Below are positions 6,225 through 10,695 of a DNA stretch of 10,695 nucleotides, one piece after another (position 1 is the stretch's first letter; the number at the start of each line of letters is the position of its first letter). The DNA comes from JAHFRG01 sp036522275. Its GTDB lineage: Bacteria > Pseudomonadota > Gammaproteobacteria > Burkholderiales > JAHFRG01. The notes beneath the pieces are model-generated. The model did no database searches, was not told the DNA's origin, and saw nothing but the letters and a program-made list of their open reading frames with translations. A program made the position numbers and the translations under genes. Location: positions 1 to 10,695 of the forward strand of contig DATDGC010000017.1 in the NCBI GenBank assembly GCA_036522275.1, given 5' to 3'.

Positions 6225-8777
6225 CTAACCTTTAACTAACTTGCTTGCGGCCGGCAGATGCTTGAACAGCTCAAACCTCAAGATTGCCGTAAGGGCTGCC
6301 ACAAAACTAATCATCAGTTCGCCTGGATGGAGCGGAGAGAAGCGAAACACCTCCCGCAGAGATGGCACGTATATCACCAGCGCGAGGCCGATGAGGGTCC
6401 AGATCACGATCCACCACAGAGCCGCGTTGGGCGTACGCAGCATTGCTAATAGAGAGCGCGAGTGGGAACGGTTGGCGAGAATCAGGCCCAGATTGCCCAA
6501 AACGATAGTCGTGAATGCAAACGCGCGCGCCTCGGTTTCTGCGGCACCCGAACCCAGCGCGTAGCCATACACCGCCCATACGACGATAAGCAGGCTGACC
6601 CCTTGCAGCAGACTCAGAGCCAAGGCCAAACGGCTGAACAACGGCGCACGCGGGTCGCGCGGGGGGCGCTGCATCAGGTTGCTCTCGCCGGGCTCCGCCT
6701 CGAACGCGATCGAGCATGCCGGGTCGATGACGAACTCGAGGAATACGATATGCACCGGGAACAACATCAATGGCCAGCCCAGCACCAGCGGGATAAGCGA
6801 CATGCCGGCGGTGGGCACGTGCACGGCCAGGATGTAGGTCATGGCGTGGCGGATGTTATCGTAGATGCGCCGCCCCATCTTCATGGTGCCAACGATGGAG
6901 GCGAAATCGTCGTCAAGCAGCACCAGCGAGGCTGCCTCCCGTGCAACGTCAGTGCCGCGTCCACCCATCGCCACGCCGATGTGCGCGGCTTTAAGCGCCG
7001 GTGCGTCGTTCACCCCGTCGCCGGTCATTGCCACGATCTCGCCGTTGGCCTTGAACGCGTTGACGATGCGTAATTTCTGTTCCGGCACGACCCGCGCGAA
7101 GATGTTGATTGTGCGGATGCGCTTCTGCAAATCCGTGTCGCTCATGGCGTCGAGCTCCGGACCGGTGATTACCTGATCGTGCAGCGTAAGGCCGATTTGC
7201 AGGGCGATGGCCTGCGCCGTGCCCGGATAGTCTCCGGTGATCATCACCACGCGGATGCCTGCGCTGTAGCAATCGGCCAGCGCAGCCGCAACGGTGGGAC
7301 GCACTGGATCGGCCAGTCCGATCAGGCCGACCAGTTCAAAGTCGAAGTCGTGCTGCCCATTAGGCCAGTGCGGGCCGTCGAAGCGTGCCTGCGCCACGCC
7401 CAGCACGCGCAGGCCTTCGGCCGCCGTCCGGCTGACTTTCTCGCCGAGTTGATGACGGATGTTGTCGGGCAGGTGACATAGGTCGGCAATGGCCTCGGGT
7501 GCGCCCTTGGTGGCGATGATGTGGCCGTGCCCGCCGGGGGTTTTCCATGCGTGCGAATGCGCGAGCAGTTCCGGGGTCAGCGCGTACTCGTGCTTCAGCG
7601 CCCAGTCATAATGCAAGTGTTCGGTCTGCGCCAGGAAGCGCTGGCCGAGTTCAATGAGCGCCTTTTCCATCGGGTCGAATGGGTCGACCTCGCTTGCCAG
7701 GATTCCATATTCCACCAGCTCGTGGAATTGCTCCGGCAGCTCTTCGGCGCGGTCCGGGTGGATGTCGAGGAATTCGCCGCCGGCGTAGAGCTTGCGCACC
7801 GCCATGCGGTTCAATGTGAGGGTGCCGGTCTTGTCCACGCATAGAACGGTGGTCGATCCCAGCGTCTCGATTGCCGGAATATGGCGCGTCAATACTCGTT
7901 GGTGCGAAATGCGCCAAGCGCCCAATGCCAGGAACACGGTGACGACCACCGGGAATTCCTGCGGCAGCAGCGCCATCGCCAGGGTGATGCCGGCCAGCGT
8001 GCCTGCCAGCCAGTCACCGCGGGTGAGGCCGTACAGTACCACCACCAGCGCGCACAGCGACAGCCCGATAAATGCCAGCTTGTGGACGAAAGCCGCGGTT
8101 TTACGCTGCAGCGGAGTCGATTCCGCGGTTATCGTTTGCAGCACTGTGCCGATCTTGCCGATTTCCGTAGCCGTGCCGGTGGACAACACTTCAGCCACAC
8201 CTTTGCCCTGCACGAGCAGGGTGCCGGAGAAGATGAACGGCAGGCCGTCACCGCCGGGCTGCTGCAGTTGCTGCGTGCCATCCCAGGAGATCTTGGTCAC
8301 CGGCACCGACTCCCCTGTGAGCAGCGACTCGTCTATGCAAAGGTCGTTGCACGACAGCACCACCGCGTCGGCCGGCACGCGGTCGCCCTCATTCAGAATC
8401 AGGAGGTCGCCGCGCACCACTTCGCGGCCGGAGATGCGCAGTTGCACCCCGTCGCGGATTACCAGCGCGCGCGGGCTCGACAGGTCGCGCAGTGCTTCCA
8501 GCGCCCGCTCAGTCTTGCGTTCCTGGTAGATGGTGATACCCATGATCATGACTACGAAGGAGAGCAGGATCAGCGCCTCGTGCACATCGCCAAGAATGAG
8601 GTAGATCGCGCCGGCGGCGCCGAGCAGCAGGAACATGGGTTCTTTCACCACCCGCAGAGCGATGGCAAACAGCCTAGGCGCTTTGCCGGAGGGAAGTTCG
8701 TTCGGACCATCGGCCTGTAATCTGAGCGCAGCTTCCACACGAGTAAGGCCTGCGGGCAGTTCCTGTTTGGGTTCCAT
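6225..8777 (-). CDS. Cation-translocating P-type ATPase, P2 (Ca2+/PMR1-like) group
   Basis: An 850-residue inner-membrane pump that moves cations using ATP. In order: a cation-ATPase N-terminal domain (about 1-70), actuator loop with TGES (154-157), M4 with LPQEFPVV (271-278), phosphorylation site DKTGTLT (315-321, Asp315), nucleotide-binding KGAPE (424-428), TGD (514-516), TGDGVNDAP (585-593), then C-terminal helices from about 640. About ten hydrophobic segments fit the P2 layout. M6 reads EFVIDPACSIAFE (681-693). No heavy-metal domain or CPC motif is present, so it is not a copper or cadmium pump. The exact ion is not readable; Ca2+, Mn2+ or Mg2+ are possible. The start has only a poly-A stretch and no good ribosome site. 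With a 14-base gap after the dehydrogenase, translation is probably coupled. Confidence 0.93.
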   Translation of the reverse strand: MEPKQELPAGLTRVEAALRLQADGPNELPSGKAPRLFAIALRVVKEPMFLLLGAAGAIYLILGDVHEALILLSFVVMIMGITIYQERKTERALEALRDLSSPRALVIRDGVQLRISGREVVRGDLLILNEGDRVPADAVVLSCNDLCIDESLLTGESVPVTKISWDGTQQLQQPGGDGLPFIFSGTLLVQGKGVAEVLSTGTATEIGKIGTVLQTITAESTPLQRKTAAFVHKLAFIGLSLCALVVVLYGLTRGDWLAGTLAGITLAMALLPQEFPVVVTVFLALGAWRISHQRVLTRHIPAIETLGSTTVLCVDKTGTLTLNRMAVRKLYAGGEFLDIHPDRAEELPEQFHELVEYGILASEVDPFDPMEKALIELGQRFLAQTEHLHYDWALKHEYALTPELLAHSHAWKTPGGHGHIIATKGAPEAIADLCHLPDNIRHQLGEKVSRTAAEGLRVLGVAQARFDGPHWPNGQHDFDFELVGLIGLADPVRPTVAAALADCYSAGIRVVMITGDYPGTAQAIALQIGLTLHDQVITGPELDAMSDTDLQKRIRTINIFARVVPEQKLRIVNAFKANGEIVAMTGDGVNDAPALKAAHIGVAMGGRGTDVAREAASLVLLDDDFASIVGTMKMGRRIYDNIRHAMTYILAVHVPTAGMSLIPLVLGWPLMLFPVHIVFLEFVIDPACSIAFEAEPGESNLMQRPPRDPRAPLFSRLALALSLLQGVSLLIVVWAVYGYALGSGAAETEARAFAFTTIVLGNLGLILANRSHSRSLLAMLRTPNAALWWIVIWTLIGLALVIYVPSLREVFRFSPLHPGELMISFVAALTAILRFELFKHLPAASKLVKG

Positions 8778-8791
8778 TTTTTTTAAGCGGG

Positions 8792-9799
8792 CTAAGCCGC
8801 ACGTCCTCCCTGCATGTTTGTGACTAACACCGCGGCACCGCTTATTTTTCCTTCGCGCAGTTTTGCCAGGGCCTCATTGGCGCGCTCGAGCGGAAAGCGC
8901 TCCACTTCAGTTCGCACCGGCACCTGCGGACAAAGACTGAGAAACTCTTCGCCATCGCGGCGTGTGAGGTTAGCCACTGAACGAATCACCCGCTCACCCC
9001 AGAGATCGCGGTAAGGAAAGGATGGGATAGCGCTCATATGGATGCCGGCACAGACCACTACACCGCCTTTTGCCACGGCTTTCAGCGCTGCAGGAACCAG
9101 GCTTCCCACCGGCGCGAACAGGATGGCGGCATCCAGTTCTTGCGGTGCTTTTTCATCCGAGCCTCCAGCCCATACTGCGCCGAGCCTGCGGGCCAAGGCT
9201 TGCGCAACGCTGTCATCCGGCCGGGTAAAGGCAAAGACTTCCCGCCCTTGATGCCGCGCCACTTGCGCGACGATATGCGCCGCAGCGCCAAAACCGTAAA
9301 TGCCAAGCCGTTTTGCTTCGCCTGCCGCGACCAGCGAGCGATAGCCAATCAAGCCTGCGCAAAGCAGGGGAGCCGCTTCCGCGTCACCATATCCGGCTGG
9401 AATGGAAAAACAGTAGAGCTGGTCCGCAATTGTGTACTCGGCATAACCACCATCGATGTGATAGCCGGTGAAGCGCGCCTTGTCGCATAAATTTTCCCGC
9501 CCGGAGCAGCAGTAATGGCAGGTGCGGCAGGTGTAGCCCAGCCAGGGCACGCCCACCCGATCGCCCAATGCGAAGCGCTCCACGCCTTCGCCTTTTGCCG
9601 CAATAGTTCCGACAATTTCATGGCCGGGTATGATGGGACGTTTGCCGTCGGTGAGGTCGCCATCCACCACGTGCAGGTCGGTTCGACAGACACCACAGGC
9701 GTGGACTCGTAACAGGACTTGATCCGTTCCAGGCGTCGGAACCGGCAATTCCGACAGATGCAGCATCTCGCGGGGTGCATTAAGCACCATCGCGCGCAT
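8792..9799 (-). CDS. Zinc-dependent alcohol dehydrogenase, MDR family
   Basis: A 335-residue cytoplasmic NAD(P)-dependent medium-chain dehydrogenase acting on alcohols or aldehydes. Catalytic zinc ligands are Cys38 (in GVCRTDLHV), His60-Glu61 (GHE) and probably Cys147. The structural zinc lobe has Cys91, 94, 97 and 105 (C-x2-C-x2-C-x7-C). The nucleotide fold carries YGFGAAAH (168-175), a variant glycine motif seen in the AdhA-like subgroup I know as adh_fam_2. The start at 9799 is chosen over an in-frame ATG at 9826 because GGAGG (9808-9812) sits eight bases before it and family proteins begin MRAMVL. It is the first gene of a probable operon with the ATPase and lies behind an FNR-type site, which suggests a role in redox balance at low oxygen. 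Confidence 0.93.
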   Translation of the reverse strand: MRAMVLNAPREMLHLSELPVPTPGTDQVLLRVHACGVCRTDLHVVDGDLTDGKRPIIPGHEIVGTIAAKGEGVERFALGDRVGVPWLGYTCRTCHYCCSGRENLCDKARFTGYHIDGGYAEYTIADQLYCFSIPAGYGDAEAAPLLCAGLIGYRSLVAAGEAKRLGIYGFGAAAHIVAQVARHQGREVFAFTRPDDSVAQALARRLGAVWAGGSDEKAPQELDAAILFAPVGSLVPAALKAVAKGGVVVCAGIHMSAIPSFPYRDLWGERVIRSVANLTRRDGEEFLSLCPQVPVRTEVERFPLERANEALAKLREGKISGAAVLVTNMQGGRAA

Positions 9800-9837
9800 C
9801 GCGCTTTCCTCCAAGGAAAACCCCAATTAACCATTTA

Positions 9838-9843
9838 AAGATA
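9838..9843 (-). promoter_or_regulatory. -10-like hexamer of the dehydrogenase promoter
   Basis: On the - strand this reads TATCTT. It would give a start near 9831, about 41 bases downstream of the centre of the FNR-type box at 9865-9878, and a leader of about 31 bases before ATG 9799. No -35 box is evident, as expected for an FNR-activated class II promoter. Prediction by spacing only. Confidence 0.45.
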
Positions 9844-9864
9844 TCCATACCGCTGCAAGCTTAC

Positions 9865-9878
9865 TTGACACAGATCAA
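9865..9878. promoter_or_regulatory. FNR/ANR-type site upstream of the dehydrogenase-ATPase operon
   Basis: TTGACACAGATCAA matches nine of the ten conserved positions of TTGAT-N4-ATCAA. Its centre is 72 bases before the dehydrogenase start and about 41 bases from the start site predicted by the -10-like hexamer at 9838-9843. This is the classic activating position for FNR-family regulators. Confidence 0.7.
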
Positions 9879-9913
9879 AGGCACCGAGCATGCCACGGTT
9901 CATGGTCAATTGC

Positions 9914-9941
9914 ACACGAAAACTATTAGTCGCTTTCGTGT
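9914..9941. other. Second hairpin downstream of hsp20
   Basis: ACACGAAA (9914-9921) and TTTCGTGT (9934-9941) form a perfect eight-base-pair stem around a 12-base loop, adjacent to the GC-rich hairpin at 9944-9970. No T-run follows. It may help end or protect the hsp20 transcript, or be a site for a dimeric regulator of the dehydrogenase promoter. Confidence 0.35.
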
Positions 9942-9943
9942 AG

Positions 9944-9970
9944 TGCGCCAGGGGCGGACCCCCCGGCGCA
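9944..9970 (-). terminator. GC-rich hairpin after hsp20, probable transcript end
   Basis: TGCGCC (9944-9949) pairs with GGCGCA (9965-9970), and GGGG (9951-9954) with CCCC (9959-9962), giving a ten-base-pair stem with a small internal loop and a four-base tip. It begins ten bases after the hsp20 stop codon in the direction of transcription. There is no T-tract, so it may be a Rho-assisted end or a stabilising 3' structure rather than a classic terminator. Confidence 0.45.
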
Positions 9971-9979
9971 TGAAAGTTG

Positions 9980-10408
9980 TCAGGAAATCGCCAGCTGTTT
10001 AGCCTTGCTCGCAGCCTTTTTGGGCAGGGTGAGTTCCAGCACGCCGTTGTCGTAGTGAGCCTGTGCGGCTTTTTCGTCTACATCCTGGGCGAGTGTGAAG
10101 CTGCGGTAAACATTGCCGTAATAGCATTCGTTGTGAAGCAGTTTTTCGCCGTTTTTCTTTTCCTTTTCCTGTTTCACTTCGGCGCTGATTGAAACCTGGT
10201 TGTCGTCGATGTTGACGGCGATGTTTTCCTTCTTCACGCCCGGAATTTCGGCGCGGACTGTATATGCCTTCTCATTCTCGGTAACATCCATCTTGATCTG
10301 CAGTGGCGGCTGCCCCTCGAGGCGGATCGGGCGCAGAAAGAATCCCTTGAACATGTCATCAAGTGCGTTCTCGGCGAACGGATCGAAACGAGTAATATTG
10401 CTGGCCAT
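9980..10408 (-). CDS. Small heat-shock protein, Hsp20 / alpha-crystallin family
   Basis: A 142-residue ATP-independent chaperone that holds unfolding proteins in the cytoplasm. After a short N-terminal arm (MASNITRFDPFAENALDDMF) comes the alpha-crystallin domain (about residues 36-132) with the family signature GVLELTLPK (122-130). The C-terminal tail holds LAI (139-141), a match to the IxI-type motif used for oligomer assembly. The start at 10408 is preferred over an in-frame ATG 25 codons upstream: AAGGAGC (10414-10420) lies just before it, and the predicted promoter would begin downstream of nothing useful for a longer form (homology also starts here). An FNR-type site at 10531-10544 lies upstream, and a GC-rich hairpin follows the stop. 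Confidence 0.94.
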   Translation of the reverse strand: MASNITRFDPFAENALDDMFKGFFLRPIRLEGQPPLQIKMDVTENEKAYTVRAEIPGVKKENIAVNIDDNQVSISAEVKQEKEKKNGEKLLHNECYYGNVYRSFTLAQDVDEKAAQAHYDNGVLELTLPKKAASKAKQLAIS

Positions 10409-10502
10409 GGCTTGCTCCTTATCAAAAATATTAAACGAAATTTTGCGGGAAACCGTTTCCGGCCCAAAAGCAGCCGGAACCATACTTGTTTCACGTATCT
10501 AC

Positions 10503-10508
10503 AATATA
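10503..10508 (-). promoter_or_regulatory. -10-like hexamer of the hsp20 promoter
   Basis: On the - strand this reads TATATT (four of six to TATAAT). It would give a start near 10496-10497, about 41 bases from the centre of the FNR-type box at 10531-10544, and an 88-base leader before ATG 10408. No sigma-32 heat-shock promoter is obvious. Prediction by spacing only. Confidence 0.45.
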
Positions 10509-10530
10509 ATCCGTCAATGACGCACTGTTT

Positions 10531-10544
10531 TTGACCTGGATCAA
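10531..10544. promoter_or_regulatory. FNR/ANR-type site between hsp20 and the PAS-domain gene
   Basis: TTGACCTGGATCAA matches nine of ten conserved positions of the FNR-family consensus, with one more T and A on each side extending the palindrome. It is 41 bases from the predicted hsp20 start. The same centre is 41.5 bases from the ATG of the + strand gene at 10579, so it could serve both divergent genes. Confidence 0.7.
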
Positions 10545-10578
10545 ACAAACGCCAATGACGGCTCGTTAATCTATTTTC

Positions 10579-10695
10579 ATGACTGATGCGAAACGTGCTC
10601 GGAAAGTTGGCGTGGGCGGCGGGAAACAGGGCCTGCTGGCCGAGGCGCTTGCCAAAATAGCCAACGCGATTTTCATCACAGATCCCCAAGGACGC
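10579..10695 (+). CDS. Probable PAS-domain sensor or signalling protein, 3'-partial
   Basis: Only 39 codons are in the window, and the frame is open to the edge. After a basic lead (MTDAKRARKVGVGGGK) the sequence LLAEALAKIANAIFITDPQGR matches the usual entry into a PAS sensory domain (helix, then AIFITDPQG). What follows (histidine kinase, GGDEF/EAL or other) cannot be seen. No good ribosome site precedes ATG 10579; a downstream GTG at 10612 is an alternative start. It is divergent from hsp20 and shares the FNR-type site between them. Confidence 0.6.
   Translation, partial: MTDAKRARKVGVGGGKQGLLAEALAKIANAIFITDPQGR

Noticed and set aside
7792..8720. Long + strand open frames opposite the ATPase gene (up to 279 codons)
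   Set aside because: The - strand encodes an intact P-type ATPase with all motifs; these frames give Arg/Gln/His-rich translations typical of shadow frames in GC-rich genes.
9800..9826. Upstream ATG at 9826 as start of the dehydrogenase
   Set aside because: The nine extra residues lack family support, and the strong GGAGG ribosome site lies downstream of that ATG, positioned for the start at 9799.
10409..10483. Upstream in-frame ATG at 10483 as start of Hsp20
   Set aside because: AAGGAGC just before ATG 10408 and the usual Hsp20 N-terminus favour the shorter form; the extra 25 residues look like translated leader.
1..10695. CRISPR array, tRNA or rRNA genes, riboswitch
   Set aside because: No regularly spaced direct repeats, no cloverleaf or rRNA-like stretch, and no recognisable cobalamin riboswitch in view (the region upstream of nrdJ lies outside the window).

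Overview
The window looks like a chromosomal stretch of a Gram-negative bacterium, most likely a betaproteobacterium. That is inferred from moderately high GC, the protein families present, and FNR-type half-sites; no rRNA or tRNA is present to fix the taxon. It carries eight complete genes or gene remnants and two genes cut by the window edges. The theme is life at low oxygen and under stress.

Left part, + strand (1-3854): the 3' two thirds of an oxygen-independent, B12-dependent (class II) ribonucleotide reductase gene, nrdJ. It is interrupted by a complete 380-residue intein with a LAGLIDADG homing endonuclease. The intein sits exactly before the catalytic radical cysteine. After nrdJ comes a 399-base stretch without a normal gene. 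Its first 118 bases hold nothing I can name. Its last 275 bases form a structured, MITE-like repeat with 19-bp terminal inverted repeats and two internal hairpins. Directly after it lies a 74-codon ORF that looks like a fusion of the start of one membrane protein family with the end of a SirB-like protein.

Middle part, + strand (4035-6143): a universal stress protein with its own promoter, then a probable operon of a two-CBS-domain protein, a short HPF/RaiA-type ribosome hibernation factor and a zinc-ribbon protein of the BCAM0308 type. A 36-bp fragment of one end of the MITE-like repeat lies between the CBS and HPF genes.

Right part, - strand (10408 down to 6225): a small heat-shock protein (Hsp20), then a zinc-dependent alcohol dehydrogenase and a P2-like cation-transporting ATPase 14 bases apart. 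At the far right a + strand gene starts whose first 39 residues look like the beginning of a PAS-domain sensor.

Three intergenic regions (before the CBS gene, before the dehydrogenase, and between hsp20 and the PAS gene) each hold a TTGAC-N4-ATCAA site, the signature of FNR/ANR-family regulators. For the dehydrogenase and hsp20 a -10-like hexamer lies where a class II FNR promoter (site centred near -41.5) would need it. A weaker second box upstream of the CBS gene fits the same geometry. Together the genes suggest an FNR-controlled locus for surviving oxygen limitation: oxygen-independent dNTP synthesis, ribosome parking, protein protection, alcohol/aldehyde redox, ion transport and signalling. 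The gene content recalls the low-oxygen-activated (lxa) locus described in Burkholderia cenocepacia; that comparison is from memory, not from a search.
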